Positions 26,283 through 36,082 are shown, counted from the stretch's first letter. The stretch: 64,000 bases of DNA from Deltaproteobacteria bacterium HGW-Deltaproteobacteria-12 (GCA_002840565.1 PHBK01000009.1:1-64000); one strand, 5' to 3'. Notes: generated from the letters alone by a model not told the origin. Made by a program: numbers and translations.

Positions 26283-26712
26283 CCCGCTTGCTATTCTGGA
26301 GAGGCAATTAATCATCCAATCGGATTAGACGATCTGAATGTGATCCAAGTTGGCTCCCCAGTCTCGCCCTTGGCGTGATTTCGGCTAAAGCCTCAACAAA
26401 AACAGGACTCGAATCCCGCGAACCGCGGGACCATACCGACTCCGTTCACTGCGGGACTGTCAAGATAACGGCAGATGCCTCTCTGCTTTATCTTTTTTTT
26501 TCAACGCCATTGCTTTCACGCGCTTGGCAGCGGATTGCGTCCAAATTAGTTTCCGGGGGCCCGGAAATCGTTTTGTCGTTTTGGAATGGTGATACTCAAG
26601 AGCATTACGCTGTCGCAGCCGCTGTTCCACATTCGAACTTTGCCCGCATTAATAACTTTCCGTTTTCTCGCTCTGAATTATATAGATACTGAAAGACATG
26701 GTGTCTCCATAT
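26283..26712. other. Gene-free stretch with a second tRNA-Asn-like scrap
   Basis: No gene supported. TGGCTCCCCAG at 26351-26361 equals the acceptor end of tRNA-Asn (complement), and GGACTCGAA at 26405-26413 equals part of its T arm. The bases between do not fit a tRNA. A perfect hairpin CCCGCG/CGCGGG follows at 26415-26429. This may be an older, degraded attachment scar outside the present left end of the island. Confidence 0.35.
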
Positions 26713-26743
26713 AAAAAAGCCCGTTTTCGAAAAAACGGGCTTT
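26713..26743 (-). terminator. Intrinsic terminator, probably the original one of tRNA-Asn
   Basis: Read on the minus strand, the stem GCCCGTTTT/AAAACGGGC is followed by a run of T. It directly abuts the duplicated tRNA 3' end at 26745. In the uninserted chromosome it would lie just downstream of the tRNA-Asn gene. Confidence 0.75.
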
Positions 26744-26744
26744 A

Positions 26745-26773
26745 GTATTCTGGCTCCCAGCGCGGACTCGAAC
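26745..26773. repeat. Left attachment site: copy of the tRNA-Asn 3' end
   Basis: These 29 bases match 47446-47475, the 3' end of tRNA-Asn plus six flanking bases, in the same orientation and with one missing C. Identity ends inside the T arm, where P4-type integrases usually cross over. The rest of the tRNA is absent here. Confidence 0.8.
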
Positions 26774-27200
26774 AAAAATGATAAAATACTTTAATTATTA
26801 CATTTATTAATAGAGCTATTTTTCACAAGACCCCAAACGTGCCCCCAAAAATAAAAAAGGCGGATGATTTCATACCCACCCTGGTTATTTGATAGTTCAG
26901 TATAATTGCTTATCCACATTCCCGATTCTACTAAAATGTCGTCGATTATTATTGAAATTGAAATTTGTGGTTGATGCACTTTTATTGCAGCTTTCCACCC
27001 ATACTGTTCACACAAGATCACGGCAACTTTTAGCTCTGCCGGTTATCGTGTGCACCTACCAAAGTGTTAGAGAAATGCGAGAGTAAGAAGTAATGATTAC
27101 TGAAAGAACTGAACTGACGGAATAAGGCAGAACCCTGCATAGATTAGTTTACAGTCTCAATTTGTTTGTCGGATGAAGCTACCAGGATGGTCTGCGGTAG
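26774..27200. other. Left arm of the island without a supported gene
   Basis: About 430 AT-rich bases inside the left attachment site. One open frame of 76 codons exists on the minus strand (26791-27021), but it has no ribosome site or recognisable motif, so I do not call it. Confidence 0.4.
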
Positions 27201-30200
27201 TTAGCTGCTATTCAGGGATCGATAATGTTCTACCTTGATGCTTAGCTTTTTCATACGATGGATCAAGGTGGTCCTTTTTATCCCGAGTAATTCGGAAGCC
27301 CCGCATTTACCGCCGATTATACCGCCGCTCCTTTCCAATGCCTTGAGAATCAGCTTTTTTTCAAAATCAATAAGATTCAGCGTCTTGTCAAACATTTCGG
27401 GCCTGTTTTCCCCCTGCGTGCTGTTGCCGGTCAGTTCGGCAAAACGGAATTGCGCATCTCCGGAAATAACTGTCCGCTCGATGATATTGGAAAGCTCCCG
27501 AATATTTCCCGGCCAGGAATACGATTGTAGCTTTTCCATCTCTGCTGTTGTAATACCGGAATATGGTTTGCCGCACTGTGAACTTAAAAGCTTAAGAAAA
27601 TAAATAGCCAACGCTGGAATGTCTTCCCTACGTTCGCGAAGAGGGGGCACACGAATAGGGTAGACGTTCAGGCGATAAAAGAGATCCTCCCGAAACCGGC
27701 CTGCTTCGACCTCCTTTTTTAAATCCTTATTCGTAGCGGTAATCAATCGGAAATCAGAATACAACAATTTCGTTCCGCCCACGCGCTGGAATTCCTTTTC
27801 CTGGAGTATGCGCAGCAATCTGCTTTGCGTTGATGGAGGAAGTTCCGATACCTCGTCTAAGAAAATGGTTCCCTGGTGAGCCAGTTCAAACCGCCCGGCC
27901 TTAGTTTTGATGGCGCCCGTAAAAGCTCCTTTTTCATGGCCGAACAGTTCGCTGTCGATCAGGCTTTCCGGTAGAGCGGCACAGTTTACGCGGATGAAAG
28001 CGGTGTTTTTCCGCGAGCTCTCGCGATGGATCGCCCGGGCCACCAGTTCCTTTCCGACACCAGTTTCACCATAAATCAGGACGGCCGATTGTGTTGGAGC
28101 TACCTTCCGGATTAACCGCTGCACTTCTGTAATGGCCTTGCTGGAACCGATTATTTCGCCGAAAGGACGGAACTCTTCCTTTTCATCGAGGTAATAAAGA
28201 TTTTCCTGTATGAGCTTCTTGTTGAGTTTGGCGATTTCATCATGCGCCTGGGCGCGGTCAATAGCGAGCGCAATTTGCGAAGCAAGAGCAGAGATGATGT
28301 TGATTCCTTGCAGGCTTATATCGAGGGAGAAAAAGCGGCTGTCCTGATAGAGAACACCGATCACCTGTTCATTGAGCATGAGCGGCGTGATGACGACTTT
28401 TCTCTTACCGATAACTTCAGAATCAGCAATCTCCCGCTCGGAAACATTTTCCTTGCCGGAATTGAATACCTGCCGGATGATCTCGAAACTCGGCTGAAAA
28501 TCTTCATCCAGAATATTTTCATCGAACAGGTTGCGTGATGCCACCATTTTCAGCTTCGGCGATTCTGAGTCTTTGATGAAGATAGCAGAGCGCTCTGCCC
28601 CCGTCATTCGCGACAAGGAGGCGATGATATTGGTCAATAGCCCTTTAATGCTGTCCTGAGTGGCCAGGGCGTTGCCCATTTCAATTACCAGATCGGACAG
28701 ACTAGCCTCCTTGGATAAGTCGCTGTGCGGCAGAAGATGGAGTAAGTTTGCGGGGAAAGCATCTCTTGCGATAGGTTTTAAAAAATTCCAGGCTTCCTGG
28801 GCATATATTTTTGCATTGGGAAGGTCATTTGTTTTTAAATAGAGTTTGGCGATCTCGGTTCTAATTTTAGCCAGCTGGAAAGTAGATCCTTTTTGCTCGA
28901 CAATGGATTCCAGTTCGGCAAGCTGCGCAATTTTTTCTTTGTCAGACAAATTACTTTCGGGCAGTACAATCAGCAGGCGCCGAATCATGTTATAGATCTG
29001 CGGGTAAACCGCGTCTTCCCGGATCTGATTCAGGAAATCATAGGATATGCCTTTGTCCGGTAAAACATTTTTACCATACAAACTGTAAAATGTATCAAAA
29101 AGGGCAAAATAATTGAGAAGATAATACCAGGATAAATGAGGGAGTTCGATAGTGCTGTAAATTGCCGCAGCAACATCCATATGTCCTTCCAGGCAGGCAA
29201 TACAGACGAGACCTATTTTAGCCGTAACTTCCAGGGAGAAGATGTTTTCGGTTTTGGCGATCTGGACTGCTTTTTCTAAACAGATTTTGCTGCTTTGCAA
29301 TTGCCGGATCTCCAGGAGAATTGTTCCCGACATCAGATAAGAATAAGACAGCAAGGGGTTATTTGCGTGCTTGGTGCAGTGATTGCGCATGGCTTCGCAA
29401 ATACCGAGCCCCCGCTGAGGCATGCCTACTTCAGTATAGATAAAGCCTAATGACAGGAAAATAAAGAGGGAAAAATCATCATCGAAAGACTCGATGTTAC
29501 CAATTGAATGTTCATGCTGGTCAATTGCTTGAAACAGATTACCCTGGCTCAGATAATTCAGCATTTTGAGCTTCAGGCTCCGTTTTTCCATTTCTTCGTC
29601 ATTGAGATTTTGGACCATGTTCCAGCCCCGACGCAAATGCTGCACAGCATCTTTAATCTGGAGAGAGACCCAATAATTTTGTCCGATCATGAGTTCTATC
29701 GATGCCTGAAGGTTTTTATCGCCAAGGTCCACAGCCATGTCCAGGGCGGTAAAAAGCGGTTTATTAAGATCATGGAAAACAGGAAAGAACAGCGAGAGAC
29801 CAGCCCAATGTTTGACCGCGTATATAAAGGCACGGCGGAGATTATCTGATAAATCCTGTGGTTTGTTATGGTACTGTTTGCCGATCAGCTCGATCACATT
29901 ATCATAACAGGCAATGGCGGTGGAAATTTGATGGTTCTTCTCTTCTGTCGTGGCAGCGTCGAGAAGAGTTTGAATGTCTGAATCCAGCGCGTCTATGGTT
30001 AGAAATTGACCGGTCGGCCGCAAAGTTTTGCGTTCTTTGTCCGGTAGGCGCTTTGCCGGTAAATCCGTTGTATTGCCATGCAGTCCTGCGGTTTCTTTCG
30101 GATTTATCTCGATTGAAAAATGCTGCCGCGGAAACCGGGGAGACCAGGGATAAAAATCATTTTGATTATCATGCATAATCCAGCCCTGATCATAGAGTTT

Positions 30201-30365
30201 TAAAACGAGTCCCATTATTTTTGATGCAGGAATATCCGGAAACCAATCTAAGGAAAAACCCTTGGTGAAAGAGATCATATCCAGGAAAAGGGATTTCTGG
30301 ACTTCGTCCAGTGTCGTAATAAATGTATCGGCTTCTATCATTTCAAGTTTTTTATTTCCCTCCAT
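27201..30365 (-). CDS. Sigma-54-dependent activator with TPR-like and GAF sensor regions
   Basis: A 1054-residue enhancer-binding protein, about twice the usual length. Residues 130-520 are alpha-helical with TPR-like spacing. A GAF domain spans about 555-710. The AAA+ domain has Walker A GETGVGKE at 766 and the sigma-54 contact loop GAFTGA at 813, both intact. A Fis-type helix-turn-helix is at the C-terminus (GASELLGIKRTTLIHRMKK). Such proteins hydrolyse ATP to open RpoN promoters. It is divergent from the acyl-CoA ligase cluster, whose upstream region has a sigma-54-like promoter at 30588, so it is the likely regulator of that cluster. The signal is unknown; the TPR part suggests a protein partner. 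Confidence 0.9.
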   Translation of the reverse strand: MEGNKKLEMIEADTFITTLDEVQKSLFLDMISFTKGFSLDWFPDIPASKIMGLVLKLYDQGWIMHDNQNDFYPWSPRFPRQHFSIEINPKETAGLHGNTTDLPAKRLPDKERKTLRPTGQFLTIDALDSDIQTLLDAATTEEKNHQISTAIACYDNVIELIGKQYHNKPQDLSDNLRRAFIYAVKHWAGLSLFFPVFHDLNKPLFTALDMAVDLGDKNLQASIELMIGQNYWVSLQIKDAVQHLRRGWNMVQNLNDEEMEKRSLKLKMLNYLSQGNLFQAIDQHEHSIGNIESFDDDFSLFIFLSLGFIYTEVGMPQRGLGICEAMRNHCTKHANNPLLSYSYLMSGTILLEIRQLQSSKICLEKAVQIAKTENIFSLEVTAKIGLVCIACLEGHMDVAAAIYSTIELPHLSWYYLLNYFALFDTFYSLYGKNVLPDKGISYDFLNQIREDAVYPQIYNMIRRLLIVLPESNLSDKEKIAQLAELESIVEQKGSTFQLAKIRTEIAKLYLKTNDLPNAKIYAQEAWNFLKPIARDAFPANLLHLLPHSDLSKEASLSDLVIEMGNALATQDSIKGLLTNIIASLSRMTGAERSAIFIKDSESPKLKMVASRNLFDENILDEDFQPSFEIIRQVFNSGKENVSEREIADSEVIGKRKVVITPLMLNEQVIGVLYQDSRFFSLDISLQGINIISALASQIALAIDRAQAHDEIAKLNKKLIQENLYYLDEKEEFRPFGEIIGSSKAITEVQRLIRKVAPTQSAVLIYGETGVGKELVARAIHRESSRKNTAFIRVNCAALPESLIDSELFGHEKGAFTGAIKTKAGRFELAHQGTIFLDEVSELPPSTQSRLLRILQEKEFQRVGGTKLLYSDFRLITATNKDLKKEVEAGRFREDLFYRLNVYPIRVPPLRERREDIPALAIYFLKLLSSQCGKPYSGITTAEMEKLQSYSWPGNIRELSNIIERTVISGDAQFRFAELTGNSTQGENRPEMFDKTLNLIDFEKKLILKALERSGGIIGGKCGASELLGIKRTTLIHRMKKLSIKVEHYRSLNSS

Positions 30366-30587
30366 TGTTGTTACTTACACGAAATAAGACCATATGTCAA
30401 CAGGTGTTAATAAATTGACGCATGCTGAATAGATATGTGTTGTTTAGATATTACCCAATATTAATGACTACTTACATTGTATAAAATTAATCATTGTATC
30501 GTAATGTTATCAATAGATGTTCAAATAACCGAATATTTATATTTGGGTCGATATACGTAAATACTTGAATTATTAAGCTATTTTAGA
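30366..30587. other. Divergent regulatory region of the island cargo
   Basis: An AT-rich stretch between the sigma-54 activator and its presumed target cluster. No gene is supported here. Activator binding sites would be expected in this region, but no clear palindrome pair was found by eye. Confidence 0.4.
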
Positions 30588-30603
30588 TGGCATGCTAAAT
30601 GCA
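30588..30603 (+). promoter_or_regulatory. Sigma-54-like promoter of the alcohol/aldehyde cluster
   Basis: TGGCAT, five bases, then ATGCA, with ten bases between GG and GC, differs from the RpoN consensus at two positions. The predicted start near 30614 leaves a leader of about 265 bases before the acyl-CoA ligase, and a divergent sigma-54 activator lies next door. Confidence 0.5.
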
Positions 30604-30881
30604 ATAATGAAAAGAGATTTTGTTTTCTCCAAATAGATCAGTCATTATGGATGGAAACAGCCGAAGGACAAAACGACAACTGCAAAAAGTTCAAGCCGTG
30701 GTGAATACAAGTAACGTAGAATTATGTAAAATCGCTGCACACAGGCAGTTGCCAACAGCGGGCACTTTGACACTATTAATTTGCGCACGGTAGATAAATT
30801 CTTAATTCCTCTTTTAGTTGTTGCACCGTGCATCAGGCTATCAGGAATAAATTTTTCAATAAATAGAATAAGGAGGTTTTT

Positions 30882-32420
30882 ATGCAGGGCAACAACATCG
30901 GTTTCATGCTCGATCAAAATGTGCACGACTACGGAGAGTACAAGCAGCTTATTTACCTGGGGCCTGAAGGCGAGAAAACCATAACAAATGTGGAGATCCT
31001 TGGCCGGGCACGCAGATTTTCAGTGGGTTTACAAAAGATAGGCGTAGAGAGATGTTCCATCGTCGGCTCCGTGTTGAGCAATATTCCGGAAATTCCGGAG
31101 ATCATCAACGGTATCAACCGGATGGGCGCCACCTATCTGCCCATCATCTTCATGCTGACGGCAGCGGAAATCCGCTATATTCTGGAAGATTCGGCTTGCA
31201 AGGTTGTCATCACAGAAGCCGGACTTCTCCCGAAAGTTAGAGAAGCCGCTCAGGGTTTGCCCTCCTTAAAACAGATCGTTCTCGTGGGTCCCGGGGAAGG
31301 CGCGGATATAAGGTCTTATGCCGACCTCCTGCAAGAAGATGACGCCCGGGGCGATGTGGTTGATGTAAATCCCAAGGAAGAAATTGCCGTTCTCATGTAC
31401 ACCTCGGGCACGACCGGATTTCCCAAGGGTGTCATGCTCACTCATCACAACCTCCTGACTCAGTTCAAGGTTGGCATGACCGTCTGGGGAGGCAAGAAGG
31501 ATGATATCTTGCTGACCACTATCCCCATGAATCATATTTTCGGCGTTCTCAGTTGCCTCGAAGGTTACAGTGGGGGAGTCGTTAATCTCATGATGCCGCC
31601 TTTCGATCCCCGGAAGGTTCTGGATGCCATCCGGGACTATAAAGTCACCTTCATCCCCATGGTCCCGACAATGCTTTTCTATCTGCTTCTGGTATTTGAC
31701 CCGAAGAAGGATGACCTCTCTTCCCTGGATCTCCTCATCTGTTCCGGAGGCCCCTTGCCTATGGAAACCCTGGAGCAGGCACAAAAAGCTTTTGTCATGG
31801 AAGTCACCCAGGGTTACGGCTGCACGGAGGTTGCTGGGTCCATTTCGCGCCAGCGCCGGGATTGGCCCCGCAAACCTGGTAGCTGTGGTTTCCCCTTGCC
31901 CGGACTGGCCCTGAAGATTGTGGATCTGGACGGCAATGAAGTCCCGCGGGGACAGGAAGGACAGATCATATGCAAGGGTCCCGTTGTCATGAAAGGGTAT
32001 CTGAACAAACCCAAGGAAACTGCTGAAGCTCTCATTAACGGCTGGCTGCAGACGGGTGATATGGGCCACATCGATGAGGACGGGGAACTTTATATTACGG
32101 GCCGGCTGAAAGATTTGATCATCAAGGGCGGCGAAAACATCGACCCCGGCGTGGCCGAAGGCTGGCTGTACAAGCATCCCGCCATTTTGGAGTGTGCCGT
32201 TATCGCCATTCCTGATCCCAAGTACCATGAAGAAGTCGCCGCCGCAATTGTATTGAAGCCGGGGCAGAAATCAACGGAAGAAGAACTTCTGGCCTATCTG
32301 GGAGAGCATCTTCATCACTTCGTGGCCCCGAAGAAGATTTTCTTTTTCCCCAGCCTTCCCAAGACCGGCTTGGGAAAGATCCTCAAGCGGGAAATCCGGC
32401 GGATCATCAGCGAAAAGTAA
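30882..32420 (+). CDS. AMP-forming acyl-CoA ligase
   Basis: A 512-residue adenylate-forming enzyme that activates a carboxylic acid to its CoA thioester with ATP. The P-loop YTSGTTGFPKG is near residue 172, the GYGCTE adenine-binding motif near 312, the hinge GRLKDLIIKGGENI near 408, and the catalytic lysine in KTGLGKILKREI near the end. An AAGGAGG ribosome site precedes the ATG. It is the first gene of the island cluster that also holds an alcohol dehydrogenase and an aldehyde:ferredoxin oxidoreductase. It would link the acid to beta-oxidation or aromatic CoA metabolism. Chain length or aromatic specificity cannot be read. Confidence 0.9.
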   Translation: MQGNNIGFMLDQNVHDYGEYKQLIYLGPEGEKTITNVEILGRARRFSVGLQKIGVERCSIVGSVLSNIPEIPEIINGINRMGATYLPIIFMLTAAEIRYILEDSACKVVITEAGLLPKVREAAQGLPSLKQIVLVGPGEGADIRSYADLLQEDDARGDVVDVNPKEEIAVLMYTSGTTGFPKGVMLTHHNLLTQFKVGMTVWGGKKDDILLTTIPMNHIFGVLSCLEGYSGGVVNLMMPPFDPRKVLDAIRDYKVTFIPMVPTMLFYLLLVFDPKKDDLSSLDLLICSGGPLPMETLEQAQKAFVMEVTQGYGCTEVAGSISRQRRDWPRKPGSCGFPLPGLALKIVDLDGNEVPRGQEGQIICKGPVVMKGYLNKPKETAEALINGWLQTGDMGHIDEDGELYITGRLKDLIIKGGENIDPGVAEGWLYKHPAILECAVIAIPDPKYHEEVAAAIVLKPGQKSTEEELLAYLGEHLHHFVAPKKIFFFPSLPKTGLGKILKREIRRIISEK

Positions 32421-32428
32421 ATTGACAG

Positions 32429-32464
32429 CAAATCCCATCCGCTCCTGCAGGCAGACGGGATTTT
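32429..32464 (+). terminator. Hairpin after the acyl-CoA ligase gene
   Basis: AAATCCC pairs with GGGATTT across a 19-base loop, followed by a short T run. It could end part of the transcripts or stabilise the upstream message; the T run is short for a strong terminator. Confidence 0.4.
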
Positions 32465-32531
32465 ATAGCTTGCAGTATGACATATTAAAAAAAGTATTGA
32501 GCGGAGATATGATGACCGCAAAGGAGGGAAA

Positions 32532-33629
32532 ATGAAGATTACCGCAGCAGTTATCAGAGGAATGGAAAAAGAAGATCCTTTTCTGATTGAAGAACTTGAA
32601 CTGGACGAACCAAGGGAACATGAAGTAGTCGTCAGGATTGCCGGGGTTGGTATGTGCCATACCGATTTGTTTAGTAAAATATCTCTGGGAATGCTGCCGA
32701 TGGTGCTGGGCCACGAAGGTTCCGGTGTAGTGGAAAAAGTAGGCAGCGCCGTGACTAAGGTTGAGCCGGGTGATCATGTTGTCATGAGCTTCGGTTATTG
32801 CGGTAAATGCCATAATTGCCTTTCCAGCCATCCTGCTTTCTGTATGGAATTTGCAATCCACAATGCCTCCGGCGGTCGAGAGGACGGATCTTTTACCCTG
32901 CGCACAGCCGATGAAGACGTATTCGGCAATTTCTTCGCCCAGTCTTCATTTGCCAGCCATGCCCTGGCCCATGAAAAAACACTTGTTAAGGTCGATAAGG
33001 ATGTTCCCATTGAATTGCTTGGTCCTTTGGGTTGCGGCATTCAAACTGGTGCCGGCACTGTTATCAATGCCCTGAAGGCGCGGCCCGGCGAATCCATTGC
33101 CATCTTTGGCGCCGGCACGGTAGGCCTCTCGGCCATTCTTGCCGCCGTGGTTTGCGGCTGCACCAAGATTGTCGCCGTCGATATTTTACCCGAGCGACTG
33201 GAATTAGCCAAGAAATTAGGCGCGACGCATTTAATTAACAGTAAAGAAGAGGATGCGGTAGATGTCATCAACAAGATTACCACTAATGTCGGGGTCGATT
33301 ATTCCATCGAATGTACGTCTAATGCCATTGTAGCGCGGCAGGCCGTCGATGCAGTGAGAATACTGGGAACCTGCGCACTTGTCGGCGTAACAATGCTGGG
33401 TGACGAACTGACGGTTGATTGGAGCAATGTTGCCGCCGGGCGCATTGTTCGCGGCGTTTATGAAGGCGATTCGCAGCCGGATATTTTCATTCCGCAGCTG
33501 ATTGATCTGTTTAAGGCGGGTCGCTTCCCATTTGACAAGCTGATCTCTTATCGGCCTTTATCGGAAATCAACGAATCCGTTGAAGATACCCATTCGGGGA
33601 AAGCCGTGAAGGTTATTTTGAAACCGTAG
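32532..33629 (+). CDS. Zinc-dependent alcohol dehydrogenase (aryl/benzyl alcohol type)
   Basis: A 365-residue medium-chain dehydrogenase. The catalytic zinc ligand Cys is in GMCHTDL near residue 39 and the catalytic His in LGHEGSG near 63. The structural-zinc cysteine cluster (C-x2-C-x2-C-x7-C) is near residues 93-107. The NAD-binding glycine motif GAGTVGL is near 192. The family oxidises primary alcohols to aldehydes with NAD(P). The closest style is aryl-alcohol dehydrogenases, but substrate is inferred only. It has a strong AAAGGAGGG ribosome site and stands between the acyl-CoA ligase and the aldehyde oxidoreductase genes, consistent with supplying or removing the aldehyde. Confidence 0.9.
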   Translation: MKITAAVIRGMEKEDPFLIEELELDEPREHEVVVRIAGVGMCHTDLFSKISLGMLPMVLGHEGSGVVEKVGSAVTKVEPGDHVVMSFGYCGKCHNCLSSHPAFCMEFAIHNASGGREDGSFTLRTADEDVFGNFFAQSSFASHALAHEKTLVKVDKDVPIELLGPLGCGIQTGAGTVINALKARPGESIAIFGAGTVGLSAILAAVVCGCTKIVAVDILPERLELAKKLGATHLINSKEEDAVDVINKITTNVGVDYSIECTSNAIVARQAVDAVRILGTCALVGVTMLGDELTVDWSNVAAGRIVRGVYEGDSQPDIFIPQLIDLFKAGRFPFDKLISYRPLSEINESVEDTHSGKAVKVILKP

Positions 33630-33658
33630 TTATTAAATAAGAAAGGGAGGAATGAGTG

Positions 33659-34090
33659 ATGAAGAAAATGGCATTAGTAACGGCAATCATGGCAGCGGTT
33701 TTATTATCGGCAACGGTTCTCTGGGCGCAGTCTCCTGTGGGCAAGTGGAAAACTATTAACGAAAAGACAAACAAAGCAGAAACTATCGTTACCATTTATG
33801 AACAAAATGGAATGATTTACGGCAAATTCCTCGAACAATTAGACCCAACCGGCAGCAAAGTGTGTGATAAATGCGAAGGAGCAGAAAAAGGAAAACCTAT
33901 TGTCGGCATGGTTTTTATTAAAGACCTGAAAAAAGACGGCGATGAGTTCAGCGGAGGAATCATTTTGGATCCTTCTTCAGGTAAGGTTTATAAAGGAAAA
34001 CTTAAAGTTCTTGAAGGCGGCAAAAAACTGAAGGCGTCTGGTTGTATCGCTTTTATCTGCAAAGGTCAGGAGTGGCTGAAAGTGGATTAA
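33659..34090 (+). CDS. DUF2147 family exported protein
   Basis: A 143-residue protein with signal peptide (ALVTAIMAAVLLSATVLWA) followed by the beta-rich DUF2147 domain. Visible family features are VGKWKTINEKT at the mature N-terminus and a Cys pair in CDKCEGAEKGKP. The ATG at 33659 has GGGAGG eight bases upstream; an in-frame GTG lies three bases before it. Periplasmic, with unknown function. Its presence inside a catabolic cluster suggests a role with a hydrophobic substrate, but this is speculation. Confidence 0.8.
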   Translation: MKKMALVTAIMAAVLLSATVLWAQSPVGKWKTINEKTNKAETIVTIYEQNGMIYGKFLEQLDPTGSKVCDKCEGAEKGKPIVGMVFIKDLKKDGDEFSGGIILDPSSGKVYKGKLKVLEGGKKLKASGCIAFICKGQEWLKVD

Positions 34091-34210
34091 TTTTTCAGTA
34101 CTACTCCAATCAAACAGCCAGATGATTATTATAACAATTAGTCGAAAAGGGGTATGAACATAAACAGCCCTGTCCTTAATAATTTTACGTAACTTATTTT
34201 AGGAGTATCT

Positions 34211-36082
34211 ATGAAAGGCAATACCGGGAAATTAATCAATGTAGATCTAACAGGGGGACGGGTAAAAATCGACCGGATTCCTGAAGATTATTACAAAAAA
34301 TATATTGGCGGCAGCGGTGTGGCGGCCAAGATCTTTTGGGAGAATGCTGATTTTAAACTCGATCCCCTGGCGCCCGAAGCGATGCTGCTGATCATGAATG
34401 GCCCCCTGGCAGGTATCCGGCTCTCCGGAGCCAGCCGCAACAGTGTGGCCGGTTGTTCACCGCTGAACCGCCACTGGGCTGATTCTTCCTGTGGCGGCTA
34501 TTTAGCGCCCGAACTCCGCTATGCCGGATTCGACGGTCTAATGATCAAGGGAAAAGCCGCTAAACCTTCCTATCTGCTCATTATTGATGACAAAATTACC
34601 ATCGAAGATGCGAGTGAATACTGGGGATCGGGCACCGAAACAGTGACGGAGGCATTGAAAGACAAATATGGAAAGGATTATCGCACCCTGGTGATCGGCC
34701 CGGCGGCCGAGAATGGCGTAAAATATACACTGATATTGAATGACGGCCATCACGCAACGGGACGGGCGGGCTTCGGCACCCTGATGGGCTCCAAGAATCT
34801 CAAGGCCATTGTCGTCAAATCCGGCAAGAAGGATATGGCAATGCAGAATCCCGCAGCCTTCGAAGAAGTTCGCAAAGATATGAACACCCGCATCAAAGAA
34901 TCACTGGCGGCAAATGTTCTGCATGAAAACGGTACAGCGGCAAATCTTACCGGCACCATGTTCGCCGGCGATGTTCCGATTAAGAACTGGACATCAAACT
35001 ACTGGGAAGAGGCGGGAGAAGCATTGACCGGCTCAACCCTGACCGAAAAATACCTTACCCGTCGAGGGGCTTGCGCCTATTGCAGCATCGCCTGCAAGCG
35101 CGTTGTGGAAGTCAAGGACGGTCCCTTTGCCGTTACCGAAGGGCCCGGCCCGGAATACGAAACCATCGTCGCCTTTGGCACCCTGATGAACTCCATGGAT
35201 CTGGCAGCTACCTGCAAAGCCGGCCGGGTCTGCAACGACCTGGGCATGGATACCATCTCCTGCGGCGGTACAATCGCCTGGGCCATGGAAGCATTTGAGC
35301 GCGGCGATCTGACCCTGGAAGATACAGGAGGAATCGAAGTAAAATGGGGCGATCTGGATACAGTCGTGCACAAGATACTCCCCGCAATAGCCAGGCGCGA
35401 AGGAAAACTGGGTGACCTGCTGGCGGATGGAAGTGTCGCAGCGGCGAAAAAGATCGGCAAAGGCCTGGAATACACTGCGCACAGCAAAGGCCTGGAGGCC
35501 CCTATGCACGATCCTCGCGGCGGCGGCCAGGGCATGGCCCTTTCATATGCAATGAGTCCTCGCGGTGCCTGCCATGTTGCCGACCCTATGATGTTCATGG
35601 AACTGGGAGGTAAGTACTATCCCGAAATCGGCTTCGAATTGATTCTCGATCCCAAGAGCACCGCTGACAAAGCCCTGGCCGCGACAACTGCCGTGGCCCT
35701 GGGTGCTATAGAAAACAGCGCCTGTTTCTGCAATTTTGCCGACGGTGAACTCACCATTCCCGACTGGCTCAATCTCTTCAATTTTGTAGCCGGATACGAC
35801 TGGACAGCGGAAGACATGATGCAGGCCGGCAAGCGGGTTTTCTTCCTGAAGCGCCTGATTAACTATCGGTATGGTCTGACCGCCAAAGATGATGATCTCA
35901 CCCCGCGCATGCTGGAACCGGCCCGGGACGGAGAGGCCAAGGGAACACAGGTGGATTTACCAACTATGAAAGCCGAATTTTACACATTGATGAACATGGA
36001 TCCCGAAAAAGGCATTCCCACCAGGGAAGCTTTGATAGCAGCGGGCATGGAGGAAGAAGCAAATAAAGTCTGGCCGCAATAG
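34211..36082 (+). CDS. Tungsten-containing aldehyde:ferredoxin oxidoreductase
   Basis: A 623-residue AOR family enzyme, the usual full length. It oxidises aldehydes to acids with ferredoxin, or reduces acids when ferredoxin is strongly reduced. The cofactor is tungsten or molybdenum bis-pterin plus one 4Fe-4S cluster. Cluster cysteines are visible at 288, 291 and 295 (CAYCSIAC), the same positions as in the Pyrococcus furiosus enzyme. A fourth is at 505 or 507 (CFC). The N-terminal domain has the LTGG and YIGGSGV motifs of the pterin-binding part. It stands in the island cluster with alcohol dehydrogenase and acyl-CoA ligase, and two ferredoxin-type proteins follow. Confidence 0.93.
   Translation: MKGNTGKLINVDLTGGRVKIDRIPEDYYKKYIGGSGVAAKIFWENADFKLDPLAPEAMLLIMNGPLAGIRLSGASRNSVAGCSPLNRHWADSSCGGYLAPELRYAGFDGLMIKGKAAKPSYLLIIDDKITIEDASEYWGSGTETVTEALKDKYGKDYRTLVIGPAAENGVKYTLILNDGHHATGRAGFGTLMGSKNLKAIVVKSGKKDMAMQNPAAFEEVRKDMNTRIKESLAANVLHENGTAANLTGTMFAGDVPIKNWTSNYWEEAGEALTGSTLTEKYLTRRGACAYCSIACKRVVEVKDGPFAVTEGPGPEYETIVAFGTLMNSMDLAATCKAGRVCNDLGMDTISCGGTIAWAMEAFERGDLTLEDTGGIEVKWGDLDTVVHKILPAIARREGKLGDLLADGSVAAAKKIGKGLEYTAHSKGLEAPMHDPRGGGQGMALSYAMSPRGACHVADPMMFMELGGKYYPEIGFELILDPKSTADKALAATTAVALGAIENSACFCNFADGELTIPDWLNLFNFVAGYDWTAEDMMQAGKRVFFLKRLINYRYGLTAKDDDLTPRMLEPARDGEAKGTQVDLPTMKAEFYTLMNMDPEKGIPTREALIAAGMEEEANKVWPQ

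Noticed and set aside
26375-26692. A 105-codon rightward open frame after the PEP-CTERM gene
   Set aside because: No ribosome site, no recognisable motif, and it runs through the hairpin and tRNA-like scrap, so it is most likely chance.
26791-27021. A 76-codon leftward open frame at the left end of the island
   Set aside because: No motif or ribosome site, and an AT-rich background; recorded only as gene-free sequence.
30614-30881. Riboswitch in the long leader of the acyl-CoA ligase
   Set aside because: No stable stem-loop set or terminator is visible; the leader may simply contain regulatory DNA or a different start site.
31266-32228. A 320-codon leftward open frame opposite the acyl-CoA ligase
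   Set aside because: It is antisense to a well-supported adenylate-forming enzyme and has no family motifs.
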